Below, in pieces: positions 1 through 8,890 of a stretch of DNA of 44,474 bases. The stretch covers positions 1 to 44,474 of the forward strand of contig DAOUOW010000005.1 in NCBI GenBank assembly GCA_030626475.1, read 5' to 3'. The notes under the pieces are model-generated. The model saw nothing but the letters and a program-made list of their open reading frames with translations, made no database searches and was not told the origin of the DNA. Origin of the DNA: Chloroflexota bacterium. Lineage in GTDB: Bacteria > Chloroflexota > Dehalococcoidia > E44-bin15. A program made the position numbers and the translations under genes. The stretch's first letter is position 1. Each line of letters starts with the position of its first letter.

Positions 1-393
1 AGGAAGCCCCAGCCCATCCCGCGTGGGTTGGTGCCGCTATTTGCTGCACCTATCGAACCAATGCCTGGCCATCGGTTGCAGCGGCACCTGAGAAAGATTT
101 GCAAGAAGGCGGGGGTCGATTTGCCAAACAGGGGCGGCTTTCACAGCAGCAGGCGCAGGGTGGTAACAGATGTCAGCAAGGTTGAGCCGTCAGACATAAA
201 CACCAGCAACTTCATGCGCTGGGCGATTCCAAGAGGACTAACTATGGTCGCCAGATACAGGCAGACCCCGGTTGAAGCCACTGATAAGGCCATCCTTGAG
301 AAGCATCCCTATGTTAAAATATGGGAGCAGGCTTGCCCCCACATTCTATATTTGAATACCCACTACAGTTCATTGTATGATAATATACAATAG
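1..393 (+). CDS. Tyrosine recombinase (integrase), C-terminal fragment, 5' end outside window
   Basis: The frame is open from base 1, so the gene starts upstream and only about 130 C-terminal residues are visible. Seen: a helix rich in Arg and Lys, then FHSSRR (the H-x-x-R box of the catalytic domain), then RWAIPRG where other family members carry the LGH segment, then MVARY (the nucleophilic Tyr). After that comes a tail of the TDKAILEKHP type, which is common in integrases. The usual second His appears replaced by Trp in the RW pair, which occurs in active family members. Such proteins cut and rejoin DNA at att sites. No partner excisionase or att repeat is visible, so the element it belongs to, if any, lies to the left. 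It could also be a decaying remnant. Family call is moderate. Confidence 0.6.
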   Translation, partial: RKPQPIPRGLVPLFAAPIEPMPGHRLQRHLRKICKKAGVDLPNRGGFHSSRRRVVTDVSKVEPSDINTSNFMRWAIPRGLTMVARYRQTPVEATDKAILEKHPYVKIWEQACPHILYLNTHYSSLYDNIQ

Positions 394-414
394 GGTACCC
401 AAAGCGTAAACCTG

Positions 415-900
415 CTATATTAACTCCAGCCTGGGATTGTGCACGTAACCGTCAAAGCCAACTTGCCGCCAGAAGGCAACACCCCTTTCATTCTTGTCAA
501 GGACGTGCAGCATGGCGTAAGCGAGCCCCTGCTCCTTAAACCATGCCAGGGCAGCCTGGGTCAGTTTCCACCCGATACCCTTTCCCCGGAACGGTTCCAG
601 CACGAAGGCATCTTGTACGTAGCCAAATTCCTGCGGTTCATAATACGGGATACTCCCGGCGACATTTAGCAGAGTATAGCCAACCAGCTCACCTGAGGAC
701 GACTGGGCGACAAAGAGGGTGCGCCGGGGTGATTTCAAAGCGTCCGCTGCCCAGGTGCGGAAGTACTGCCCACCATCGGCTCGCACTTTGAACCGTGGCT
801 CGATGCTCGTCTGGTGTTTCATGAACTCCTTCCACAAAGCTACAATGGCATCGAGGTCCTGCTCAACTGCAAGGCGGACGTGGCAATCATCCACTGGCAT
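415..900 (-). CDS. GNAT-family N-acetyltransferase
   Basis: A 161-residue single-domain GNAT protein. Seen: the N-terminal strand and helix (VRLAVEQDLDAIVALW), the central beta strands ending in FGYVQDAFVLEP, the acetyl-CoA pyrophosphate loop FRGKGIGWKL (the R/Q-x-x-G-x-G/A motif), and the C-terminal strand AYAMLHVLDKNERGVAFWRQVGF that marks the family. It would transfer an acetyl group from acetyl-CoA to an amine; the substrate cannot be read from sequence. It follows gltX by 10 nt on the same strand, so it is probably co-transcribed with it. An AAGGA sequence sits 6 nt before the ATG. A GTG two codons later is also possible because AAGGAG directly abuts the ATG. Confidence 0.85.
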   Translation of the reverse strand: MPVDDCHVRLAVEQDLDAIVALWKEFMKHQTSIEPRFKVRADGGQYFRTWAADALKSPRRTLFVAQSSSGELVGYTLLNVAGSIPYYEPQEFGYVQDAFVLEPFRGKGIGWKLTQAALAWFKEQGLAYAMLHVLDKNERGVAFWRQVGFDGYVHNPRLELI

Positions 901-910
901 CTCCTTTCCT

Positions 911-2395
<1,485 letters not shown>

Positions 2396-2435
2396 TATCC
2401 CGATCTAGATGTTTACCAGCCAGGGTTAAAACGAA

Positions 2436-2585
2436 TTACGACCCAACGGCAACCACTACCATTATGATGATCCAAGGGATTAAGAAGATAACCAGCATCC
2501 CCAAAGCCAGGCCTAAACCGAGGAGGAAGGCGGTATCAAAACGTATCCTAATATTGACCTCATTAACCTCTTTTCGCTCTTCCAT
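2436..2585 (-). CDS. Small single-pass membrane protein (49 aa)
   Basis: A short gene that length-filtered gene calling can miss. The ATG at 2585 is preceded by a perfect AGGAGG (2591-2596) with a 5-nt spacer. The product starts with a charged, polar stretch (MEERKEVNEV, then NIRIRFDT). It continues with one long hydrophobic segment from about residue 19 to 48 containing LLGLGLALGM and WIIIMVVVAV. This predicts an N-in membrane anchor with almost no external part. It lies between the DUF362 gene and gltX on the same strand. Function unknown. The strong ribosome-binding site and the clean charge/hydrophobic layout are the reasons to believe it. Confidence 0.6.
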   Translation of the reverse strand: MEERKEVNEVNIRIRFDTAFLLGLGLALGMLVIFLIPWIIIMVVVAVGS

Positions 2586-2621
2586 TTCAACCTCCTAAGT
2601 TGAATTATGGTAAAATCTCGA

Positions 2622-3668
2622 TTAACCGAGGTATTTTTCAACTCCAGGAATATGCCATTCTAGCTGCCTGGGGAAGTCTCTGTGGGGCTTGAAGGCACGA
2701 ATGCAGCCGTCTATGCTTTGGCCCACGATTTCGATCTTGGACATGTCTCCTTGCCCCAGGCCCGCCTGATGGCAATAGCTGAGGTAGCCTATCTTGGCAA
2801 GGTCAAAGCCCATAATCCTCGCCGCTACGCTATCGCAGGCGACGAAGTCAGTGCTCGCCCAGGCAAGCCCAAGAGCAACCCCCTCACCATTGGCCGGGCC
2901 ATCCCCTTCCATGCCCTCAAAGCCATCGATCACCGAAAGATGGGGAGGAATAATCCTGGCCAGCTTATAAAGGTTCAGGTTCAGCGCCGGGTAGCCCTGA
3001 TGCATCTTGATCTTATCGTTGCCGCTCCTCTCGACCCAGCGCCCGGCTAGCCTTCCCCAAATGGAGGTGGCTGGCGTTTTCAATCGCACCAAGAGGGCGA
3101 GAAGACAGAGCTTTGCCGTTAGCACATTCTCTTTGCGCCTCAGGCTGCCCATGACCATGTTCTTCAGCGAGGCAGTGATGATAACGCAATCGTGAGTTTT
3201 GGGGAGGCAGATAGAGATGCGGTAATGGGCATCAACCACGCTCTTCGCCAGCCTGACGGTGATGGGCTTTAGCTCGGAGTCAAGGACCTCCACACGCACC
3301 TGTTCATCAGTATTTAAGTCCACGAACTGGACATTATATCGCTCCTTTAGCGAGAAATATCCCAAGCGCCTGAACGCTGTCATGGTATCAAGCGCCCCTG
3401 TACCTGAGCCCTCCCCAATGGTGATCTGGCATGAGGTACGCTCTCGGAGGAAATCGAGAAGCGCTATCATAGCATCAAGGTGGGTGACAGCCAGCGGGTT
3501 GGTGATCGTGAGTATGTTTGGCTTCACCAGTATCCTCTCCACCCCGTCAAGGTTGATATCGCTGGCGATCAGCTCCAAGGCCCTTTTTATATTGGCATAG
3601 CGGTCATCGCCCTTGACCAGTGCCACTCGAGAGCAAGCATTACCCACCTTTTTCACCCTCTGGCTCAT
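2622..3668 (-). CDS. DUF362 domain protein
   Basis: A 348-residue protein of the DUF362 family. Seen: the family's early strand RILVKPNIL, the Gly-rich GEGSGTG segment near residue 105, a central SICLPKTHD motif, and the following SLKNMVMGSL helix near residue 180, all hallmarks of this family. Many relatives carry a C-terminal 4Fe-4S ferredoxin part with CxxCxxC; none is visible here, so this is the cluster-free form. The biochemical role of the family is not established; members are found in anaerobes and are often linked to redox or Fe-S chemistry. It stands upstream of the 49-residue membrane protein and downstream of rluD, all on the minus strand. Confidence 0.85.
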   Translation of the reverse strand: MSQRVKKVGNACSRVALVKGDDRYANIKRALELIASDINLDGVERILVKPNILTITNPLAVTHLDAMIALLDFLRERTSCQITIGEGSGTGALDTMTAFRRLGYFSLKERYNVQFVDLNTDEQVRVEVLDSELKPITVRLAKSVVDAHYRISICLPKTHDCVIITASLKNMVMGSLRRKENVLTAKLCLLALLVRLKTPATSIWGRLAGRWVERSGNDKIKMHQGYPALNLNLYKLARIIPPHLSVIDGFEGMEGDGPANGEGVALGLAWASTDFVACDSVAARIMGFDLAKIGYLSYCHQAGLGQGDMSKIEIVGQSIDGCIRAFKPHRDFPRQLEWHIPGVEKYLG

Positions 3669-3689
3669 TCTACCATTCTGCCATCGCCT

Positions 3690-4607
3690 CTACAACGGTG
3701 ATGAAATATGCTTCAGCGCTTGCTCCAGATCAGCAGGCAGCTCGGAGCTGAACTCCACGTGCTCCCCGGTGCGGGGGAGCCTGAAGTCAAGGTAGTGGGC
3801 ATGAACAAACTGCCGCTTGAGGAAGGGCGACCTTGTGCCATAGACCTCATCGCCTACTACCGGATAGCCTATGGCAGCGAGGTGGACGCGAATCTGGTGG
3901 GTGCGCCCCGTCTCCAGGGTCACCTCAAGAAGGGTGTAGTTATCTATGTAGTTGACAACTCGGTAATGGGTGCGCGCCTCTCTGCCGGTGGAGACCACAG
4001 CCATCCGCTTCCTGTTGCTTGGGTCACGCCCGATGGGGGCTTCGATAATGCCTCTATCCGGGGAGAGATGCCCCACCACCAGCACCAGGTATCGCTTCAC
4101 TACCGAACGAGCCTTGATCTGAGCTGAGAGGCTCCGCTGGGCAGCATCATTTTTGGCCACCACCATCAGCCCGGAGGTATTCTTATCCAGGCGGTGCACA
4201 ATCCCAGGTCGTGCTGAGCCGTCAACTCCTGCAAGATGGGGACAGTGGGCCAGGATGGCGTTCACCAGGGTGTGGCTGGGGTGACCGGGGGCGGGATGAA
4301 CAATGAGCCCCGCTGGCTTATCCACCACCAGAAGGTCACCATCTTCGTAGACAATGTTGAGAGGCATTTCCTCAGGAACGGGGGAAGTAGGAGGAGAAGG
4401 CGGTATTATGACACTAACTTTGTCTCCGATGTTGAGCCTGAAGCTCCTCTTCACCTCAGCGTCATTAACGGTGATATATCCCTCGTTGATCAGCTTCTGA
4501 ATATGGGAGCGTGATAGCTCAGGGTACTCCTCAGCGATGTATTTATCAAGGCGTATTCCCGTCCTGGCTACAGTGAATTGAAGCTTGCTAGTCATCTCTT
4601 GACTCAT
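3690..4607 (-). CDS. rluD: 23S rRNA pseudouridine synthase, RluD type
   Basis: A 305-residue RluA/RluD-family pseudouridine synthase. Seen: an N-terminal S4 RNA-binding domain (RLDKYIAEEYPELSRSHIQKLI, here split by residue 10-30), then the catalytic domain with DLLVVDKPAGLIVHP and GIVHRLDKNTSGL, in which the Asp of RLDKNTSGL is the catalytic residue, and the C-terminal GRTHQIRVHL motif. RluD isomerises uridines in helix 69 of 23S rRNA; the S4 domain and length fit RluD better than RluA or RluC. The gene overlaps the end of lspA by 20 nt, so the two are translationally linked, an arrangement common in bacteria. The start is either Met1 or Met5 (GAG-ATG). Confidence 0.93.
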   Translation of the reverse strand: MSQEMTSKLQFTVARTGIRLDKYIAEEYPELSRSHIQKLINEGYITVNDAEVKRSFRLNIGDKVSVIIPPSPPTSPVPEEMPLNIVYEDGDLLVVDKPAGLIVHPAPGHPSHTLVNAILAHCPHLAGVDGSARPGIVHRLDKNTSGLMVVAKNDAAQRSLSAQIKARSVVKRYLVLVVGHLSPDRGIIEAPIGRDPSNRKRMAVVSTGREARTHYRVVNYIDNYTLLEVTLETGRTHQIRVHLAAIGYPVVGDEVYGTRSPFLKRQFVHAHYLDFRLPRTGEHVEFSSELPADLEQALKHISSPL

Positions 4608-5106
4608 GGGGCTGCCTTTGCCTTCTGGCGAGGAATATCAAATAGTAGAGGATAAGGATAACGCCGACAGTGATGGCGGAGTCGGCAAGATTGAACACCG
4701 GCCAGTCACCAACGTCGATAAAATCGGTGACCTTCCCGCGGAAGGCTCGATCTATGAGGTTGCCAATAGAACCGCCCAGGACGAGCCCGAGAGCTACCTT
4801 GGCCACCATCCTGTTAAACAGGGGGTGATGGGCATAAAGGAGGATGGCGGCAATGCCAGTCAGAGCAGTGACCATGATGAGGAAGCCTTGATTGCCGAAG
4901 ATGCCAAAGGCGCCCCCGACATTGGTAACATATTTGATCTGGAAAGGTCCCTCATCTGGTATAGATTGCCCCAGAGACATGTTGGCTCGAATCAGAACCT
5001 TGCTCAACTGGTCTAAGGCTACGACTGACAGAGCAGTGACGAAAAAGCCCAGCCCCATAATGAATCTGTTGCTTTGCTGCTCATGTCCTTGCATGGCAAA
5101 TACCAT
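4588..5106 (-). CDS. lspA: Lipoprotein signal peptidase (signal peptidase II)
   Basis: A 172-residue polytopic membrane aspartyl protease that removes the signal peptide from prolipoproteins after lipid addition. Seen: four hydrophobic segments, VTNVGGAFG, and the two catalytic Asp boxes: GNLIDRAFRGKVTDFIDV and FNLADSAI. The length is normal once the first 16 residues are treated as optional (Met1, Met5 and Met17 are all possible starts and none has a clear Shine-Dalgarno). Its clients in this window include at least three proteins with lipoboxes: the binding protein at 5530, the TPR protein at 10506 and the propeller protein at 42543. An inverted repeat lies about 40-70 nt upstream. Confidence 0.95.
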   Translation of the reverse strand: MVFAMQGHEQQSNRFIMGLGFFVTALSVVALDQLSKVLIRANMSLGQSIPDEGPFQIKYVTNVGGAFGIFGNQGFLIMVTALTGIAAILLYAHHPLFNRMVAKVALGLVLGGSIGNLIDRAFRGKVTDFIDVGDWPVFNLADSAITVGVILILYYLIFLARRQRQPHESRDD

Positions 5107-5142
5107 CGCTGAGATAGGGGCCTAATCCAGCATCATCCGTAG

Positions 5143-5176
5143 CTGGCGGATAGTACCTAATGCCTGTCCCCGCCAG
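5143..5176. repeat. Inverted repeat upstream of lspA
   Basis: CTGGCGG at 5143-5149 is matched by CCGCCAG at 5170-5176, a perfect 7-bp arm with a 20-nt loop. In the lspA transcript this would be a hairpin in the leader, 37-70 nt before the start codon. No T-run follows on either strand, so it is not a standard terminator. It could be a leader structure or a protein site. Confidence 0.4.
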
Positions 5177-5220
5177 TGATTGTTGTGAACATACAAACCC
5201 ATATTTGAAGTATAACACAA

Positions 5221-5249
5221 AAATTGCAAAAGGAAGGGAGGTGAGCAGG
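5221..5249 (+). repeat. 29-nt direct repeat, copy 1
   Basis: This stretch begins AAATTGCA and ends GGAAGGGAGGTGAGCAGG, with AAA between them. The second copy at 6764-6792 differs only by TTT in place of AAA, so 26 of 29 bases match. The two copies flank the binding-protein gene. The core contains a GGGAGGTG ribosome-binding-like sequence. It may mark an insertion or a duplication of a gene-leader segment. Confidence 0.6.
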
Positions 5250-5267
5250 TGTGAAAGGAAGCTAAAG

Positions 5268-5396
5268 ATGGAAATCCCAAATCTGCTTCTCAAAGGTTGT
5301 CGATACTGCAGCGGGGACCTGGTCCTCCAAGGTGAACTCCTGGGCATGTCCCCAGAAGAGATCCAAAGCTTGATACAGGAACAGGTTATCTACTAA
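5268..5396 (+). CDS. Possible small Cys-pair protein (42 aa)
   Basis: A short open frame starting at ATG 5268, about 8 nt after an AAGGAAG. The product begins MEIPNLLLKGC and has a C-x-x-C pair (CRYC) followed by SGDLVLQGEL and a polar helix SPEEIQSLIQEQ. The first half resembles the start of small zinc-ribbon proteins, but the second Cys pair needed to hold zinc is absent. It could be a truncated zinc-ribbon gene or a chance frame. The frame stays open upstream to 5160, but that part has no believable start. Function unknown and existence uncertain. Confidence 0.3.
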   Translation: MEIPNLLLKGCRYCSGDLVLQGELLGMSPEEIQSLIQEQVIY

Positions 5397-5468
5397 GATC
5401 AGAAGTTTCCTGCTGTTGAGCGCTGGAGGCTGATGTCAAATTGTATGCTGGCTGCTGGGATCGCGATG

Positions 5469-5497
5469 TTGACAAACAGAAGGGCTGATGCAATAAT
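5469..5497 (+). promoter_or_regulatory. Sigma-70-type promoter for the binding-protein gene
   Basis: TTGACA at 5469-5474, a 17-nt spacer, then AATAAT at 5492-5497. The -35 box is perfect and the -10 box differs from consensus at one position. Predicted transcription would start near 5504, giving a leader of about 25 nt with GGGAGG just before the ATG at 5530. Confidence 0.6.
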
Positions 5498-5529
5498 ATC
5501 CCACTAGAAAAACCCCCGGGAGGTACTAA

Positions 5530-6738
5530 ATGAAGAGATGCCTGTCTTTAGTAGCGCTTGTAGTCCTTTGCTTGTCGCTGGTTATCGGCATCGCTTGTGG
5601 CGATGGAGGAGAAGAGGAGGAAGAAGGGGTAACGGAGATCAAGTTTGGCTTCGGGTTGAGTTTCATAGGCGGTGCTGGGTCGGCCATCGGCATACCGGCT
5701 AAAGCTGCGTGGGAGATGGCCAATGAAGAGCTCGGCGTCTTCGAGGTCGGCGGTGAGAAATATCGCTGGAAGCTCATCTTCGAAGAAAACGGGTTTAACG
5801 CCGCTGGCGGGGTATCGTCTGCCACCAAGCTGATCTTTGAACATGATGTAGATATCATGTGGCAGTTTGGTTCCGACGCATCGATGGCCGCCTACCCGTT
5901 TTGCCATGAATCGGAGATGATCCTGGATGCCTCGGGTTTGCCTGCGAACATGTTGGGGCCGGATAAACCCTACCTGTTCCAGGTGGCCGCCACCTGGGAC
6001 TTCTTTTACATACACTTCTTTGACTGGCTGACCAAGGAGCATCCTGAGGTGCAGAAGGTTGTTGCTGCTTCTACTGACGATCTTATGGGCCATAGCATAG
6101 TCGATCCCATAGGCGAGATATGCGAGTACTATGGGATTGAGTGTACCAAGATCTGGTACCCTGTCGGCACTCAGGAGTACATGCACATAGCACACAAGAT
6201 CATGAACGAAGATCCTGATGCAGTCTTTTTCTCCCAGAGCGCCTATGATGAACTGTGGGATGTGGGCTATGAAGGGTTGTTATTCGGTAGTCAGTGGGAA
6301 GAGGAACTGTACGGGACGCCGGACTGGGACAAGGCCATTGGCCATGTGTATTTGTGTGGGCCGCACCTGTATGGGCCCTGGCCTGAAGTGGCTGCCTTCA
6401 GGGACCGGTTCGAGGCAAGCCATGGTTATGAGCTCGGCACTTGGCCCACCTACACGTCCCAGGTGCTATTCGTATGGACCGAGGTCCTAAAGAAGGCCGG
6501 CACTGTGGACTTTGAGAACGACCTGGACAAGATTATAGAGACTGCGGAGACGGAGCTTTTTGAAACCCCGTATGGGCTTTCCCTTTTTGGCGGTGAGGAG
6601 GTTAACGGCATTGGGCACTGCGTCCTCACCGAAGACGCCATCAACATCATTGCCGGCCCGAGTGAGTATCAGCTAATAGAGCTCATTACGGCAGAGGAGA
6701 ATGAGGCGCTGTCTATTGAGGTCTATGGCGGCAAATAG
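5530..6738 (+). CDS. Branched-chain amino acid-type ABC transporter substrate-binding lipoprotein
   Basis: A 402-residue type I periplasmic-binding-fold protein (Peripla_BP_6/LivJ style). Seen: a lipoprotein signal peptide with lipobox VIGIAC (Cys23), an acidic linker GDGGEEEEE, then IKFGFGLSFIGGAGSAIGIPAKAAWEMA (split here only for reading), the standard opening strand and helix of LIV-type proteins. It also has ENGFNAAGGVSSATKL and the mid-domain strand VVAASTDDLMGHS. It would bind a ligand outside the cytoplasmic membrane and hand it to a permease. No LivH, LivM, LivG or LivF partner lies nearby, so it is an orphan in this window. GGGAGG precedes the ATG and a promoter lies 33 nt upstream. 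The ligand cannot be told; many such proteins bind aromatic or carboxylic compounds rather than amino acids. Confidence 0.85.
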   Translation: MKRCLSLVALVVLCLSLVIGIACGDGGEEEEEGVTEIKFGFGLSFIGGAGSAIGIPAKAAWEMANEELGVFEVGGEKYRWKLIFEENGFNAAGGVSSATKLIFEHDVDIMWQFGSDASMAAYPFCHESEMILDASGLPANMLGPDKPYLFQVAATWDFFYIHFFDWLTKEHPEVQKVVAASTDDLMGHSIVDPIGEICEYYGIECTKIWYPVGTQEYMHIAHKIMNEDPDAVFFSQSAYDELWDVGYEGLLFGSQWEEELYGTPDWDKAIGHVYLCGPHLYGPWPEVAAFRDRFEASHGYELGTWPTYTSQVLFVWTEVLKKAGTVDFENDLDKIIETAETELFETPYGLSLFGGEEVNGIGHCVLTEDAINIIAGPSEYQLIELITAEENEALSIEVYGGK

Positions 6739-6763
6739 GCAGTTTTGCAATAAAATAATGGGA

Positions 6764-6792
6764 AAATTGCATTTGGAAGGGAGGTGAGCAGG
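6764..6792 (+). repeat. 29-nt direct repeat, copy 2
   Basis: Second copy of the sequence at 5221-5249, 26 of 29 bases identical, lying 26 nt after the stop codon of the binding-protein gene. It is followed by two short overlapping frames (22 and 26 codons), the second starting at ATG 6830 after AGGAGGGG, for which no product can be defended. Confidence 0.6.
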
Positions 6793-6827
6793 CCATGACT
6801 GGCAAAGCAGCAGGAGGGGAGCACCAG

Positions 6828-7700
6828 TTATGCCTGCGGTGTATTATTCTCCTGAGAAGCTAGATGAAAAGGTATTGGCGAAGCATCCTTTCCTGAAGGA
6901 GTGGGCATAGATATGTCCATGTGGGGGAAGTGCGCTTGGAGCATTGAGTGCAGCATCCGAATTGTAACGACACTTTTATGTTTGAAATGGTTGTTGGCGA
7001 AAATGAAGGTTCTTTCCGCTATCTGATCCAGGTTGTGAATCTTTGGCAGCCATTCTGCAAGCTCCTCTGGTGAATAGGAATAATCGTATCTCTCGTAAGC
7101 ATGTTCGTGCTGCCACCACTTCTCTTTGTTGCGCCCATGGAAGCGCACGTAAGCCACCTTGCTCGTTACTTTGGCAACGGGGGGCAGCAGGTTAGGCAAC
7201 TGGGGCTCATCAACACAGCAGAAGCCGAGCTCATTTCGACGCAGCCAGTCAAACACCTCGCGCCTCAGCCACTGAGCATTGCGAAATTCAATAACGACAG
7301 GCAAATCCCTCAGCCTTTCCCTGACAATTTCCAGGTAATCGCGATTCTTGCGATTGTATCTAAAGCTATAGGGGAACTGAGCCAGCACGCAGCCCATCAT
7401 GCCCCTATCTATCAGTGGCGTGAGCACCTCGCGAAAGGCGGTAAACACGTCCTCATTTTCCCCCTGTTCATGGGTCATCCTCTGGTTGGCCTTGATGCTG
7501 AAGAGGAAGCCTTCCCCTGTCTTGTTTGCCATGGATACCAGGGTTGCCGGCTTGGGCACGGTGTAAAAGGTGGCATTGATTTCGCAGCAGTTGAATTCGC
7601 GAGCGTAATAACGGAGCCACTCCCCTTTGGGCATGCCTAAAGGGTAAAAAGGCCCTACCCAGTCGTTGTAGCTAAAGCCAGAGGTTCCAAGATAGAGCAC
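6828..7700 (-). CDS. DUF72 TIM-barrel protein, paralogue 1
   Basis: A 290-residue DUF72 (YecE-like) protein. Seen: the family start LYLGTSGFSYNDW, then FYP, the ELNATFY-equivalent CEINATFYTVP near residue 38, FSIKANQRMTH, LAQFPYSFRYN, VIEFRNAQWL, and YVRFHGRNKEKWW near residue 195, followed by IFANNHFKHKSV. The start codon is GTG and no strong Shine-Dalgarno is visible. The molecular function of DUF72 is not established. The last 25 or so residues (PTPSGKDASPIPF onwards) go beyond the domain. A second DUF72 gene lies at 40139, with only moderate similarity, so the two are old paralogues rather than a recent duplicate. Confidence 0.88.
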   Translation of the reverse strand: MLYLGTSGFSYNDWVGPFYPLGMPKGEWLRYYAREFNCCEINATFYTVPKPATLVSMANKTGEGFLFSIKANQRMTHEQGENEDVFTAFREVLTPLIDRGMMGCVLAQFPYSFRYNRKNRDYLEIVRERLRDLPVVIEFRNAQWLRREVFDWLRRNELGFCCVDEPQLPNLLPPVAKVTSKVAYVRFHGRNKEKWWQHEHAYERYDYSYSPEELAEWLPKIHNLDQIAERTFIFANNHFKHKSVVTIRMLHSMLQAHFPHMDISMPTPSGKDASPIPFHLASQENNTPQA

Positions 7701-7747
7701 GATTTCAGTCTACCACATCTGCCTTGAGCTGCAAAGCACCATAGGTC

Positions 7748-8797
7748 CTATTTTGAAACGGATGCCATTTTCGATTGGGGCTCGATGATCACCTTGATCG
7801 AATCCTGCGCTTTAGCGACGAGCTGGAAGCCCAGGCCGGTCTCGGCTAGAGGTAGCCGGTGGGTAATCATCTCGCGCACACGCACACTGCGAGCGCGGAT
7901 CAGTTCCAGTGCTACTGCATAGTCCGCGGGGCTGCCAGCATAGGAGGTGGTAAGCGTTATGTCGTTGCGAAAGAAAAGGTCGTTGACCGAGATCGGAATG
8001 GTAACGCCCGGGCCTGTCGGAGCGAAGAACAGCACAGTGCCCCCGCGCTCCACTGACTCTAGCGCCTGGGTGATGGCTGGCATGGCCCCGGTGCATACTA
8101 CCACCAAGTCAGCAAGCCGGCCGTCGTTTTCTTGGCGCAGGCGGGCGGGCACGTCCTCTTCGGCGTGGATGGTAGCATCGGCCCCAAATCTTCGTGCCGC
8201 TTCCAGCCGGTAGTCAACGATGTCGGTAGCCACCACGCGACTTGCCCCCATTGCGCGAGCCAGTTGCACATGGAGCAGCCCGGCAATGCCGCTGCCGATA
8301 ACGAGCACGCTCTGGCCCGGCTCAAGGCGCGCCATCCTTTGCCCGCGTAGGACGCAGGCCAGAGGCTCGGTAAAGGTCGCCTCCTCATAAGATACCTCGT
8401 CAGGCAGCAGAAACACCCCGTGCTCCACGTTGATAGCCGGCAAGCGGATGTACTCGGCGAAGCCACCGGGGTCAAAATTCGTCTGGCGGAGGGTGTCGCA
8501 CACGGTGTGATGGCCGCTGAGGCAGTAATGACACGTGTTGCACGGGACATGATGGGCTGCGGAGACCCGATTCCCTTCTTGGAAAGGCTCGACCCCATCT
8601 CCCACAGCCACAACCTCGCCGGCGATCTCATGGCCGAGCACCAGGGGTGCCTTGTCGATGCGATACCATTCCATCACATCACTGCCGCAGATGCCGCTGG
8701 CATGCACCTTCACCAGCAGCTCGCCGGGGCCGATTTTGGGCGTGGGCATCTCCTCCAGCCGCACATCGTTGTTGTTATAGTACATTGCGACCCGCAT
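7748..8797 (-). CDS. Zinc-dependent alcohol/polyol dehydrogenase (MDR superfamily)
   Basis: A 349-residue medium-chain dehydrogenase of the threonine/sorbitol dehydrogenase type. Seen: GICGSD (catalytic Zn Cys), GHEIAGEVVAVG (catalytic Zn His-Glu), the structural-zinc quartet in CNTCHYC and the next Cys 8 residues on, and the Rossmann loop VIGSGIAGLLHVQLA. An open frame extends 22 codons further upstream to 8863, but the start at 8797 is preferred. It has GGAAAGGA just before it, matches the family's start MRVAMYY, and the same first codons recur upstream of the next two genes. It would oxidise a secondary alcohol or polyol using NAD(P). It begins a minus-strand cluster with the MBL-fold and Rieske genes. 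Confidence 0.93.
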   Translation of the reverse strand: MRVAMYYNNNDVRLEEMPTPKIGPGELLVKVHASGICGSDVMEWYRIDKAPLVLGHEIAGEVVAVGDGVEPFQEGNRVSAAHHVPCNTCHYCLSGHHTVCDTLRQTNFDPGGFAEYIRLPAINVEHGVFLLPDEVSYEEATFTEPLACVLRGQRMARLEPGQSVLVIGSGIAGLLHVQLARAMGASRVVATDIVDYRLEAARRFGADATIHAEEDVPARLRQENDGRLADLVVVCTGAMPAITQALESVERGGTVLFFAPTGPGVTIPISVNDLFFRNDITLTTSYAGSPADYAVALELIRARSVRVREMITHRLPLAETGLGFQLVAKAQDSIKVIIEPQSKMASVSK

Positions 8798-8890
8798 GGC
8801 TTTTCCTTTCCGCCTAATGCTCTGGGCTTTGCCAAGCGCGAAGCATTTGAGCAAGCGTAGCAAACCGCAAAGCCCGTGTTGGGCGATGTC

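Noticed and set aside
6830-6910. A 26-codon plus-strand frame after AGGAGGGG, ending KHPFLKEWA
   Set aside because: The tail recalls the integrase tail at 1-393 (KHPYVKIWE), but it is too short to judge and overlaps the end of the DUF72 gene.
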